64,000 bases of DNA from Calendula officinalis (GCA_963853835.1 OY970833.1:16206474-16270473), one strand, 5' to 3'. Numbered from the stretch's first letter, positions 10,501 to 23,000 are shown. Numbers and translations: made by a program. Notes: generated by a model from the letters alone, not told the origin.

Positions 10501-11665
10501 TATTCTACTCGATGATCTTAAGAAGTGGCAAGATGAGGCGTTAAAACCCGGAAATATTAAGAAGGAAAGGATGGTGAATTATGAGAGAGATTTGGAAGTA
10601 GATAGTCGGGGTGTCAGAGTTTTTAATAACCGATTATGGATACCGAGAATCGGAGATTTGAGAATTGATGTGTTAAAAGAGGCCCATAGTTCAAAATTCT
10701 CAATTCACCCAAGTATGAATAAAATGTACCATGATATGAGATTAGATTATTGGTGGCCGGGAATGAAGAAGGATATCGGGAAGTTTGTGCAAGAATGTAA
10801 TGTTTGTGCACAAGTTAAAGTCGAACATCAGAAACCTTACGGGAGTTTGCAACCACTTAGCATTCCTGTTTGGAAGTGGGAAGAAATTTCCATGGATTTG
10901 ATCACCAAACTTCCGAGAACCGCTCGTCAACACGATTGTATATGGGTGATTGTTGACCGTTTGACCAAAAGTGCGCATTTCCTTGCTATGAGGGAAACGG
11001 CACCGATGGATTCGTGGGAACAAGTATATTTAGACGAGATAATTGCTAGGCACGGTGTCCCATTGAGAATTGTATCAGATAGGGATTCCCAATTTACGTC
11101 AAATTTTTGGGGAAGTATGCAAAAAGAATTGGGGTCGAAAGTAGCTCTTAGTACCGCTTATCACCCGCAGACCGACGGGCAAACCGAGAGAACGATTCAA
11201 ACCTTGGAAGACATGCTTAGGTCGTGTATTCTAGAATTCGGGGGAAGTTGGGATAAATATTTGTCGTTAGCCGAATTTTCATATAATAATAGTTATCACT
11301 CCTCGATTCGTATGGCACCGTATGAAGCGTTATATGGAAGAAAGTGTCGTACACCTTTGTGTTGGCGAGAAGTTGGAGAAAAGTTGTTGGTGGGACCCGA
11401 GTTGATCCAAGATACTGGTGATAAGATTCGTATAGTTCGGGAAAGAATGAAAACGGCCCAAGATCGTCAAAAGTCATACGCGGATAAAAGGCGAAAGCCG
11501 ATAGAATTTTCAGTAAATGATTATGTGATGTTAAAAGTGTCGCCATGGAAGGGTGTCATGAGATTTGGGAAGAAAGGTAAATTGAGTCCTCGATTTATCG
11601 GCCAATTTAAGATTATAGAACGGGTCGGAAAACAAGGTTATCGACTTGAATTACCGGAAGAATTT
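10501..11665 (+). pseudogene. pol: Integrase
   Basis: Inserts element DNA in the genome. The N-terminal zinc-binding His residues are at 10684 and 10706, with the CNVC cysteines at 10796 and 10805. The core catalytic triad is Asp 10895 (SMDLITKLP), Asp 11078 (VSDRDSQF) and Glu 11186 (GQTERTIQTLED). There are exactly 35 residues between the second Asp and the Glu, the D,D(35)E signature. A GPF/Y-like module follows (RFIGQFKIIERVGKQGYRLELP), with Gln where Pro is usual. The segment stops at TGA 11666-11668, and the FHVS-type block that usually follows this point seems missing, suggesting a small deletion. The triad is intact. Confidence 0.92.
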
Positions 11666-11668
11666 TGA

Positions 11669-11902
11669 AAGAGCCTTGGAGAACATGTGGAAACGGTACC
11701 GTTGACCGAAGTCAAAGTCAACGAGAAATTGAAGTATGTAGAGTAACCGGAGGAAATAATTGACCAAAAGTCGGTCAATCTCAAGAACAAAGAAATTCAG
11801 TTAGTACTAGTTAAATGGAAACATCATAGAGGTCCGAATTGCACGTGGGAAAGAAGGGATGATATGATTGAGAAGTATCCGTTCTTGTTCAAGTCAACCT
11901 AA
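11669..11902 (+). pseudogene. Integrase C-terminal tail, chromodomain-like
   Basis: Same frame as integrase, after its TGA. A second stop is at 11744-11746 (TAA), and the natural end is probably TAA 11900-11902. Between them lies LVKWKHHRGPNCTWERRDDM and then a YPFLF ending. This tail follows integrase in plant chromovirus-like elements, where a degenerate chromodomain may guide insertion to heterochromatin. The resemblance is from family knowledge, and the aromatic-cage residues cannot be judged confidently here. Confidence 0.7.
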
Positions 11903-11920
11903 TTTCCGGACGAAATTCTC

Positions 11921-11936
11921 AAAATGAGGAGGTAAT
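11921..11936 (+). other. Polypurine tract
   Basis: AAAATGAGGAGGTAAT directly abuts the second LTR. It is the expected position and composition of the plus-strand primer site, though it has two T's in the core and is weaker than an unbroken purine run. Confidence 0.8.
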
Positions 11937-13667
11937 TGTAACATACGAGTTTTAAATCTAATTATTTTAATTGTTAAGTTCATTATTAGTTGATAAATGA
12001 TAAGGAATTAAGTTTTGATAGTTAAAATTTTTGATAAAAAAATCTGTGTTAGGGGTGTTTGATTGGGATAAGTTAAAAGGGACAAAAAGCTGAAATTTGC
12101 AGCATCTGGGTAGATAGCGGCGCTATCTTGGCTGGTTTCAACAGCAACCCGTTTTAGCGCTGGGTAAACGCGAAAATTGGGAGATAGCTGTGCTATCTTG
12201 AAAGATAGCGGCGCTAAAAAGCGCGAGGTGGAGATAGCGGCGCCGCAGATAGCGGCGCTATCTCGTGCTGTCTGGCATAAAATCGGGGTTTTGACCCATT
12301 TCAGCTCTTTTTTCTTCATAAATCGAGTTGGTGACTGCTCTGGGCGATTTTGGTGAATCAAGGTCGAATATTGGTGCAAATCAAAGGGGTTTTCATCATA
12401 AGATCAAGCTATAAAGGTATGATGCTTAGCTTTTGTTCATGCAAGTTATTTAGGGTTAAAAATTGGAGAAGAATCAAGGATCTTAGTTAGGGTTTGGGTC
12501 ACAAGTATGAAATTTTGAGATGTATGTTATGTGTAGCAGGTTTCTAGCCATGAGAGTTGTAGTTAGCATGTGATTATACTCAAATTTTAGATAAATTGGT
12601 AGTCTAGGGTTATGGTTCATCACCAAAGTGGGGGAAATTGATGACTAAGGTTTATCCTAGATATGATTATGGTTTAGAATTGTTGTTGAGATGTGTATGC
12701 CTGTGTTAGGTAAGCAATTGGGAGATTGTGGTGATTACATCAATCGGTGATATTGAAATTGTGATTAAAGGAAGTGTTTGGCTCGTGTTGGCAAGTGTTT
12801 AATCCCAGGTGAGTTCACTATGTGTAATGTGTATACTTATAATTATATATGGATTTACTTATGTTTATATGCACTATAGTTAGTGGGTTCTTGTATCATT
12901 TGACATCCTTGGTTATTATTCGGTTGCCTAGAACATTGAGATCATTTTGACAAATCTTGTTTTACTTGACCCGTTTGAATGGATTGCCTTGAGTGACATT
13001 TCATTTCGTGAGGACCCATGGCGGCTCGAGTATTACTTTATGTAATATGTCGGGCGGTGGACGCGGGAGTACCTGGCGGAGGAGTGGTATGGACCGTGGT
13101 GGTGAAGCTGGATCATGGACTCGGTTAGGGGTGCCATGGTCACCTTCATCGGCCTCATTCCCTAATGGCCTAAGAGGGAATGACGCACTTTGTTAAATCT
13201 GGAATTCTACTTTGATCATTGTTGACCCGGTATTGTCATGTGATGCTTTGTGATGACGTTGTCATGCTAACCCGGTACTTTGTCCCGTTACTATTGGTTT
13301 GTTTATTTATGATGATTTATATAATTATTTAGTATAATATTATACATTGTGGAACTCACTAAGCTTTATAGCTTACACGTTTAGTTGTTACCATTTTTCA
13401 GGGATAGACAAAGGCAAGGGCAAGTGTGAGTAGGTACTTGATGTTGGATTTTCTTGAAGCTTGGGAAAGCTTCTCTTTTGGTATAGTTTAGTATTTTGGT
13501 GCTTGTCTTTTTGGATCGTATAGTTGGTTTGTATCCGTTATAGTTAGTTGGTTTATTTGTATGTATGTCTTTTGGGTATAAATGTTTTCAAACTTGTATT
13601 TTGGGAAATTTCAGAATAATCATTATAAATGTTGTTTAATTGGGTTGTTTTGAGCTAGGTCCTTACA
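11937..13667 (+). repeat. Second LTR (1731 bp)
   Basis: Starts TGTAACATACGAG and ends CCTTACA, collinear with the LTR at 5350-7091. Differences include loss of four bases near 12064 and of about nine bases at ~12241, inside the palindrome cluster, plus scattered substitutions. It is followed by PBS and gag sequence instead of flanking DNA. It is therefore both the 3' LTR of the left element and the 5' LTR of a truncated right one. Confidence 0.93.
12112..12263 (+). repeat. Palindromic repeat cluster in the second LTR
   Basis: AGATAGCGGCGCTATCT is at 12112 and 12247, with a variant at 12182 (centre TGT, a changed arm base) and half copies at 12203 and 12232. Relative to the first LTR, one palindrome has lost its right arm through a short deletion, as expected of an unstable hairpin. 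Confidence 0.8.
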
Positions 13668-13935
13668 ATATGGTATCAGAGAATTGGTTTGAGTGAACTA
13701 TGTATCATTATGGTACTACACTCAAACTTAGGCATTGATGGTATAGTGTATAGGCTAAAGTTTAGGTCGGATACAAACTATAGGTTGGATACATAATGGT
13801 GGGTCAATAGAAACGCTAGGGTGAGTGTTATTTAATACTTTCATTGTATTATTACAAATTTCAGCTAGGGATGGATCAAGGAAGTAGTAATAGTAATAAT
13901 GATGGCTCAAGAAGTGCAGAACGTCCTGAATTAAG
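13668..13935 (+). pseudogene. gag: Truncated second internal region: leader and first gag codons
   Basis: 268 bases collinear, without gaps, with 7092-7359. By eye there are seven substitutions (about 2.6%). A gag start codon lies at 13871, and about 21 gag codons remain. The frame then runs into satellite at 13933-13935, where AAG is shared by gag and by the satellite (CACAAGATATC), so the breakpoint has 3-nt microhomology. The frame continues into satellite until a stop at ~13991 and codes nothing plausible. Confidence 0.9.
13671..13681 (+). other. Second primer-binding site
   Basis: TGGTATCAGAG three bases after the second LTR, the same spacing as at 7095. Its presence shows that another internal region starts here. 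Confidence 0.9.
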
Positions 13936-16900
13936 ATATCAACGAAAAGCTCGGAATGTAAACTACAAAAGTCGAGAAGGCACGGGATCGTGATTCTGTC
14001 CCGAAGTAGGTAAAAATCCATCGAGAAGGCAGATGATAGAATCTCCCAGAAAGTGAATTTGTTTTAAAACTCGTTTTTAATAATTTACAAGTCAAGTAGG
14101 CCTGAAACGGAGACCCGAGCCAAAAGTTATGGCCTTTTCAGTAAAGCCCCTTTCGATTCTGCCTGTAAATCCTAGACCGTAACTGCCTCATGATCCACAA
14201 GATATCAACGGAAAGCTCGGAATGTAAACTACAAAAGTCGAGGAGGCACGGGATCGTGATTCTGTCCGGGAGCAGGTCAAAATCCGTCGAGAAGGCAGAT
14301 GACATAACCTCCCAGAAAGTGAATTTGTTTTAAAACTCGTTTTTAAAAAGTTACAAGTCAAGTTGGTCTGAAACGAAGACCCGAGCCAAAGTTATGGCCT
14401 TTTCAGTAAAGCGCCTTTCGATTCTTCATGTATCTCCTAGACCGTATGTGGGCTCACGGTCCAAAAGATATCAATGGAAAGCTCATAACGTATACTACAA
14501 GAGTCGAGAAGGCACAGGATCATATTTCTGTGCCGAAGCAAGTCAAAATCCGTCGAGAAGGCTGATGACAGAATCCGCCAGAAAGTGAATTTGTTTTAAA
14601 ACCCGTTTTTAATAATTTATAAGTCAAGTAGGCATGAAACGGAGACCCGAGCCAAAAGTTAAGGCCTTTTCAGTAAAGCCCCTTTCAATTCTGCCTATAA
14701 CTTCTAAATCGTAACTGGCTCACGATCCACAAGATATCAACGGAAAGCTCGGAATGTAAACTACAAAAGTCGAGAAGGCACGGGATCGTGATTCTGTCCC
14801 GGAACTGGTCAAAATCCATCGAGAAGGCAGATGACAGAATCTCCAGAAAGTGAATTTGTTTTAAAACTCATTTTTAAAAATTTACAAGTCAAGTAGGCCT
14901 GAAACGGACACCCGAGCCAGAAGTTATGGCCTTTTCAGTAAAGCCCCTTTCGAGTCTGCCTGTATCTCCTAGACCGTAATTGGGCTCACGGTCCAAAAGA
15001 TATCAACGGAAAGCTCAGAACGTATACTACAAGAGTCGAGAAGGCACGGGATCGTGATTCTATGCCGAAGCAAGTCAAAATCCGTCGAGATGGCAGATGA
15101 CAGAATCCGCCAGAAAGTGAATTTGTTTTAAAACCCGTTTTTAATAATTTACAAGTCAATTAGGCATGAAACGGAGACCCGAGCCAAAAGTTATGGCCTT
15201 TTCAGTAAATCCCCTTTTGATTCTGCCTATAACTCATAGATCGTAATTGGCTCACGATCCACAAGATATCAACGGAAAGCTCGGAATATAAACTACAAAA
15301 GTCGAGAAGACATGGGATTGTGATTGTGTCCCGGAGCTGGTCAAAATCCATCGAGAAGGCAGATGACAGAATCTCCAGAAAGGGAATTTGTTTTAAAACT
15401 CGTTTTAAAAAATCTACAAGTTAAGTAGGCTTGAAACTGAGACCCGAGCCAAAAGTTATGGCCTTTTCAGTAAAGCTCTTTCGATTATGCCTGTAAATCC
15501 TAGACCGTAACTGCGCTCATGATCCACAAGATATCAACGGAAAGTTCGGAATGTAAACTACATAAGTCGAGGAGGCACGGGATCGTGATTCTGTCCCGGA
15601 GCAGGTCAAAATCCTTCGAGAAGGTAGATGACAAAATCTCCCAGAAAGTGAATTTGTTTTAAAACTCATTTTTAAAAATTTACAAGTCAAGTAGGCCTGA
15701 AACGGAGACCCGAGCCAAAAGTTATGGCCTTTTCAGTAAAGCCCCTTTCGATTCTGCCTGTATCTCCTAGACTGTAAGTGGGCTCATGGTCCAAAAGATA
15801 TCAACGGAAAGCTCAAAAAGTATACTACAAGAGTCGAGAAGGCACGCGATCGTGTTTCTATGCCGAAGCAAGTCAAAATCCATCGAGAAGGCAGATGACA
15901 GAATCCGCCAGAAAGTGAATTTGTTTTAAAACCCGTTTTTAATAATTTATAAGTCAAGTAGGCATGAAACGGAGACCCAAGACAAAAGTTATGGCCTTTT
16001 CAGTAAAGCCCATTTCAATTCTGCCTATAACTTCTAAAACGTAACTGGCTCACGGTCCACAAGATATCAACGGAAAGCTTGGAATGTAAACTACAAAAGT
16101 CGAGAGGGCACATGATTGTGATTCTGTCCCGGAGCTGGTCAAAATCCATCGAGAAGGCAGATGACAGAATCTCCAGAAAGTGAATTTGTTTTAAAACTCA
16201 TTTTTAAAAAATTAACAAGTCAAGTAGGCCTTAAACGGAGATCCGAGCCAAAAGTTATGGCCTTTTCAATAAAGCCCCTTTCGAGTGTGCATGTATCTCC
16301 TAGACCGTAATATGGCTCACGCTCCAAAACATATCAACGGAAAGCTCAGAACGTAGACTACAAGAGTCGAGAAGGCACGGGATCAAGATTCTATGCCGAA
16401 GCAAGTCAAAATCCGTCGAGAAGGCAGATGACAGAATCCGCCAGAAAGTGAATTTGTTTTAAAACACGTTTTTAATAATTTACAAGTCAATTAGGCATGA
16501 AACGGAGACCCGAGCCAAAAGTTATGGCCTTTTCAGTAAAGCCCCTTTCGATTCTTCTTGTATCTCCTAGACCGTAAGTGGGCTCACGGTCCAAAAGATA
16601 TCAACGGAAAGCTCAGAACGTATACTACAAGAGTCGAGAAGGCACGTGATCATGTTTCTATGCCGAAGGAAGTCAAAATTCGTCGAGAAGGCAGATGACA
16701 GAATCCGCCAGAAAGTGAATTTGTTTTAAAACCCGTTTTTAATAATTTATAAGTCAAGTAGGCATGAAACGGAGACCCGAGCCAAAGGTTATGGCCGTTT
16801 CAGTAAAGCCCCTTTCGAGTCTGCATGTATCTCCTATACCGCAATTGGGCTCACGGTCCAAAAGATATCAACGGAAAGCTCAGAACGTATACTAAGAGAG

Positions 16901-17356
16901 ACGAGAAGGCACGGGATCGTGATTCTATACCGAAGCAAGTCAAAATCCGTCGAGAAGGCAGATGACAGAATTCGCCAGAAAGTGAATTTGTTTTAAAACC
17001 CGTTTTTAATAATTAACAAGTCAATTAGGCATGAAACGGAGACCCAAACCAGAAGTTATGGCCTTTTCAGTAAATCCCCTTCCGATTCTGCCTATAACTC
17101 CTAGATCGTAATTGGCTCACGTCCACAAGATATCAACGGAAAGCTCAGAATGTAAACTACAAAAGTCGAGAAGACTAGGGATTGTGATTCTGTCCCGGAG
17201 CTGGTCAAAATCCATCGAGAAGGCAGATGACAGAATCTCCAGAAAGGGAATTTGTTTTAAAACTCATTTTTAAAAATCTACAAGTCAATTAGGCTTGAAA
17301 CGGAGACCCGAGCCAAAAGTTATGGCCTTTTCAGTAAAGCCCCTTTCGATTCTGCA
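13933..17356 (+). repeat. Satellite right of the retroelement, mixed monomer classes
   Basis: About 13 monomers in the same orientation as the left flank. Three main classes can be told apart. Class a: TGTAAATCC..., GTTCGGAATGTAAAC, GTCGAGGAGGC. Class b: TGTATCTCC..., CACGGTCCAAAAG, GTATACTACAAGAG, AATCCGCCAG. Class c: TATAACTTCTA..., AACTGGCTCACG, CCGGAGCTGG, AATCTCCAG. A fourth, d, has TATAACTCCTAGATCG and GAATATAAAC. Here they are in irregular order. No gene. Confidence 0.92.
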
Positions 17357-20017
17357 TGTAAATCCAAGACCGTAACTGCGCTCACGATCCATAAGATATC
17401 AACGGAAAGTTCGGAATGTAAACTACAAAAGTCGAGGAGGCACGGGATCGTGATTCTGTCCCGGAGCAGGTCAAAATCCGCCGAGAAGGCAGATGACAGA
17501 ATCTCCCTGAAAGTGAGTTTGTTTTAAAACTCGTTTTTAAAAATTTACAAGTCAAGTAGGCCTGAAACGGAGACCCGAACCAAAAGTTATGGCCTTTTCA
17601 TTAAAGCCCCTTTCGATTCTGCCTGTATCTCCTAGACCGTAAGTGGGCTCACGGTCCAAAAGATATCAACGGAAAGCTCAGAACGTATACTACAAGAGTC
17701 GAGAAGGCACGGTATCGTATTTCTATCCGAAGCAAGTCAAAATCCATCGAGAAGGCAGATGACAGAATCTCCAGAAAGGGAATTTGTTTTAAAACTCGTT
17801 TTTAAAAATCTACAAGTCAAGTAGGCATGAAACGGAGACCCGAGCCAAAAGTTATGGCCTTTTCAGTAAAGCCCCTTTCGATTCTGCCAATAACTTCTAG
17901 ATCGTAACTGGCTCACGATCCACAAGATATCAACGGAAAGCTCAGAATGTAAACTACCAAAGTCGAGAAGACAGGGGATCGTGATTCTGTCCCGGAGCTG
18001 GTCAAAATCCATCGAGAAGGCAGATGGCAGAATCTCCAGAAAGTGAATTTGTTTTAAAACTCATTTTTAAAAATTTACAAGTCAAGTAGGCTTGAAACGG
18101 AGATCCGAGCCAAAAGTTATGGCCTTTTCAGTAAAGCCCCTTTCGAGTCTGCCTGTATCTCCTAGACCGTAATTGGGCTCATGGTCCAAAAGATATCAAC
18201 GGAAAGCTCAGAACGCATACTACAAGAGTCGAGAAGGCACGGGATCATGTTTCTATGCCGAAGCAAGTCAAAATCCGTCGAGAAGGCTGATGACAGAATC
18301 CGCCAGAAAGTGAATTTATTTTAAAACCCATTTTTAATAATTTATAAGTCAAGTACGCATGAAACGGAGACCCGAGCCAAAAGTTAAGGCCTTTTCAGTA
18401 AAGCCCCTTTCAATTCTGCCTATAACTTCTAAATCGTAACTGGCTCACGATCCACAAGATATCAACGGAAAGCTCGGAATGTAAACTACAAAAGTCGAGA
18501 AGACAAGGGATTGTGATTCTGTCCAGGAGCTGGTCAAAATCCATCGAGAAGGCAGATGACAGAATCTCCAGAAAGGGAATTTGTTTTAAAACTCATTTTT
18601 AAAAATCTACAAGTCAAGTAGGCTTGAAACGGAGACCCGAGCCAAAAGTTATGGCCTTTTCAGTAAAGCCCCTTTCGATTCTGCCTGTAAATCCAAGACC
18701 GTAACTGCGCTCACGATCCACAAGATATCAACGGAAAGTTCGGAATGTAAACTACAGAAGTCGAGGACGCACGGGATCGTGATTCTGTCCCGGAGCAGGT
18801 CAAAATCCGCCGAGAAGGTAGATGACAGAATCTCCCAGAAAGTGAATTTGTTTTAACACTCGTTTTAAAAAATTATCTAGTCAAGTAGGCCTGAAAAACA
18901 GAGACCCGAACCAAAAGTTATGGCCTTTTCAGTAAAGCCCCTTTCGATTCTGCCTGTATCTCCTAGACCGTAAGTGGGCTCATGGTCCAAAAGATATCAA
19001 CGGAAAGCTCAGACCGTATACTACAAGAGTCGAGAAGGCACGTGATCGTATTTCTATGCTGAAGCAAGTCAAAATCCATCGAGAAGGCATATGATAGAAT
19101 CTCCAGAAAGGGAATTTGTTTTAAAACTCGTTTTTAAAAATCTACAAGTCAAGTAGGCATGAAACGGAGACCCGAGCCAAAAGTTATGGCATTTTCAGTA
19201 AAGCCCCTTTTGATTCTGCCTATAACTGCTAGATCGTAACCGGCTCACGATCCACAAGATATCAACGGAAATCTCAGAATGTAAACTACAAAAGTCGAGA
19301 AGGCAGGGGATCGTGATTCTGTCCCGGAGCTGTTCAAAATCCATCGAGAAGGCATATGGCAGAATCTCCAGAAAGTGAATTTGTTTTAAAACTCGTTTTT
19401 AAAAATTTACAAGTCAAGTAGGCTTGAAACGGAGATCCGAGCCAAAAGATATGGCCTTTTCAGTAAAGCCCCTTTCGATTCTGCCTGTAAATCCAAGACC
19501 GTAACTGCGCTCACGGTCCAAAAGATATCAACGGAAAGCTCAGGACGTATACTACAAGAGTCGAGAAGGCACAGGATCGTGATTCTATGCCGAAGCAAGT
19601 CAAAATCCGTCGAGAAAGCAGATGACAGAATCCGCCAGAAAGTGAATTTGTTTTAAAACCCGTTTTTAATAATTTACAAGTCAATTACGCATGAAACGGA
19701 GACCCGAGCCAAAAGTTATGGCCTTTTCAGTAAATCCCCTTTTGATTCTGCATATAACTCCTAGATCGTAATTGGCTCACGATCCACAAGATATCAACGG
19801 AAAGCTCGGAATATAAACTACAAAAGTCGAGAAGACACGTGATTGTGATTCTGTCCTGGAGCTGGTCAAAATCCATCGAGTAGGCAGATGACAGAATCTC
19901 CAGAAACGGAATTTGTTTTAAAACTCGTTTTTAAAAATCTACAAGTGAAGTAGGCTTGAAACGGAGAGCCGAGCCAAAAGTTATGACCTTTTCAGTAAAG
20001 CCCCTTTCGATTCTGCC
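17357..20017 (+). repeat. Ten-monomer higher-order repeat, copy 1
   Basis: 2661 bp with monomer order a b c b' c a b c a/b d. The a/b unit is a chimera: it begins like class a (TGTAAATCCAAGACCG) and switches to class b (CACGGTCCAAAAG, GTATACTAC) near 19515. The a/b-then-d pair makes the block easy to recognise in the next copies. Confidence 0.85.
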
Positions 20018-23000
20018 TGTAAATCCTAGACCGTAACTGCGCTCACGATCCACAAGATATCAACGGAAAGTTCGAATGTAAACTACATAAGTCGAGGAGG
20101 CACGGGATCGTGATTCTGTCCCGGAGCAGGTCAAACTCCGTCGAGAAGGTAGATGACAGAATCTCCCAGAAAGTGAATTTGTTTTAAAACTCGTTTTTAA
20201 AAATTTACAAGTCAAGTAGGCCTGAAACGGAGACCCGAGCCAAAAGTTATGGCCTTTTCAGTAAAGCCCCTTTCGATTCTGCCTGTATCTCCTAGACCGT
20301 AAGTGGGCTCATGGTCCAAAAGATATCAACGGAAAGCTCAGAAAGTATACGACAAGAGTCGAGAAGGCACAGGATCGTGTTTCTATGCCGAAGCAAGTCA
20401 AAATCCGTCGTGAAGGCAGATGACAGAATATCCAGAAAGGGAATTTGTTTTAAAACTCGTTTTTAAAAATCTACAAGTCAAGTAGGCATGAAACGGAGAC
20501 CCGAGCCAAAAGTTATGGCCTTTTCAGTAAAGCCCCTTTCAATTCTGCCAATAACTTCTAGATCGTAACTGGCTCACGATCCACAAGATATCAACGGAAA
20601 GCTCAGAATGTAAACTACAAGAGACGAGAAGGCAGGGGATCGTGATTCTATCCCGGAGCTGGTCAAAATCCATCGAGAAGGCAGATGACAGAATCTCCAG
20701 AAAGTGAATTTGTTTTAAAACTCGTTTTTAAAAATTTACAAGTCAAGTAGGCTTGAAACGGAGATCCGAGCCAAAAGTTATGGCCTTTTCAGTAAAGCCC
20801 CTTTCGAGTCTGCCTGTATCTCCTAGACCGTAATTGGGCTCATGGTCCAAAAGATACCAACGGAAAGCTCAGAACGCATACTACAAGAGTCGAGAAGGCA
20901 CGGGATCATGTTTCTATGCCGAAGCAAGTCAAAATCCGTCGAGAAGGCGGATGACAGAATCCGCCAGAAAGTGAATTTATTTTAAAACCCGTTTTTAATA
21001 ATTTATAAGTCAAGTACGCATGAAACGGAGACCCGAGCCAAAAGTTAAGGCCTTTTCAGTAAAGCCCCTTTCAATTCTACCTATAACTTCTAAATCGTAA
21101 CTGGCTCATGATCCACAAGATATCAACGGAAAGCTCGGAATGTAAACTACAAAAGTAGAGAAGACAAGGGATTGTGATTCTGTCCCGGAGCTGGTCAAAA
21201 TCCATTGAGAAGGCAGATGACAGAATCTCCAGAAAGGGAATTTGTTTTAAAACTCATTTTTAAAAATCTACAAGTCAAGTAGGCTTGAAACGGAGACCTG
21301 AGCCAAAAGTTATGGCCTTTTCAGTAAAGCCCCTTTCGATTCTGCCTGTAAATCCAAGACCGTAACTGCGCTCACGATCCACAAGATATCAACGGAAAGT
21401 TCGGAATGTAAACTACAGAAGTCGAGGAGGCACGGGATCGTGATTCTGTCCCGGAGCAGGTCAAAATCCGCCGAGAAGGCAGATGACAAAATCTCCCAGA
21501 AAGTGAATTTGTTTTAAAACTCGTTTGTAAAAACTTACAAGTCAAGTAGGCCTGAAACAGAGACCCGAACCAAAAGTTATGGCTTTTTCAGTAAAGCCCC
21601 TTTCGAGTCTGCCTGTATCTCCTAGACCGTAATTGGGCTCACGGTCCAAAAGATATCAACGGAAAGCTCAGAACGTATACTACAAGAGTCGAGAAGGCAC
21701 GGGATCATGTTTATATGCCGAAGCAAGTCAAAATCCGTCGAGAAGGCTGATGACAGAATCCGCCAGAAAGTGAATTTGTTTTAAAACCCGTTTTTATTAA
21801 TTTATAAGTCAAGTACGCATGAAACGGAGACCCGAGCCAAAAGTTAAGGCCTTTTCAGTAAAGCCCCTTTCAATTCTGCCTATAACTTCTAAATCGTAAC
21901 TGGCTCACGATCCACAAGATATCAACGGAAAGCTCGGAATGTAAACTACAAAAGTCGAGAAGACAAGGGATTGTGATTCTGTTTCGGAGCTGGTCAAAAT
22001 CCATCGAGAAGGCAGATGACAGAATCTCCAGAAAGGGAATTTGTTTTAAAACTCATTTTTAAAAATCTACAAGTCAAGTAGGCTTGAAACGGAGACCCGA
22101 GCCAAAAGTTATGGCCTTTTCAGTAAAGCCCCTTTCGATTCTGCCTGTAAATCCAAGACAGTAACTGCGCTCATGATCCACAAGATATCAACGGAAAGTT
22201 CGGAATGTAAACTACAAAAGTCGAGGAGGCACGGGATCATGATTCTGTCCCGGAGCAGGTCAAAATCCGCCGAGAAGGCAGATGACAGAATCTCCCAGAA
22301 AGTGAATTTGTTTTAAAACTCGTTTTTTAAAATTAACTAGTCAAGTAGGCCTGAAAAACAGAGACCCGAACCAAAAGTTATGGCCTTTTCAGTAAAGCCC
22401 CTTTCGATTCTGCCTGTATCTCCTAGACCGTAAGTGGGCTCACGGTCCAAAAGATATCAACGGAAAGCTCAGAACGTATACTACAAGAGTCGAGAAGGCA
22501 CGGGATCGTATTTCTATGCCGAAGCAAGTCAAAATCCATCGAGAAGGCATATGATAGAATCTCCAGAAAGGGAATTTGTTTTAAAAATCGTTTTTTAAAA
22601 ATCTACAAGTCAAGTAGGCATGAAACGGAGACCCGAGCCAAACGTTATGGCCTTTTCAGTAAAGCCCCTTTCGATTCTGCCTATAACTTCTAGATCGTAA
22701 CTGGCTCACGATCCACAAGATATCAACGGAAAGCTCAGAATGTAAACTACAAAAGTCGAGAAGGCAGGGGATCGTGATTCTGTCCCGGAGCTAGTCAAAA
22801 TCCATCGAGAAGGCATATGGCAGAATCTCCAGAAAGTGAATTTGTTTTAAAACTCGTTTTTAAAAATTTACAAGTCAAGTAGGCTTGAAACGGAGATCCG
22901 AGCCAAAAGTTATGGCCTTTTCAGTAAATCCCCTTTCGATTCTGCCTGTAAATCCAAGACCGTAACTGCCCTCACGGTCCAAAAGATATCAACGGAAAGC

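Larger units (their letters stand above)
5350..13935 (+). mobile_element. Decayed Ty3/gypsy LTR retrotransposon with a second truncated internal region
   Basis: The order is LTR, PBS, gag, PR, RT, RNase H, integrase, PPT, LTR, then a second PBS, leader and gag start. RT and RNase H precede integrase, which defines Ty3/gypsy. The initiator-Met PBS and the wording of the Gag, RT and integrase motifs resemble plant chromoviruses, most likely the Tekay/Del lineage; that assignment is from memory of the family. The left end is a clean TG terminus in satellite. The right end is not an LTR terminus, because internal sequence runs on and is cut at 13933-13935. No target-site duplication can therefore be tested. 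The coding region has several stops and frameshifts, so the element is defective. Confidence 0.93.

Noticed and set aside
12008..12379. 123-codon minus-strand frame in the second LTR
   Set aside because: It is open across the palindrome cluster by chance; the first LTR does not keep it as a frame of this length.
13755..14021. 88-codon minus-strand frame spanning the retroelement-satellite junction
   Set aside because: It is a chance fusion frame created by the junction; neither half is coding on that strand.
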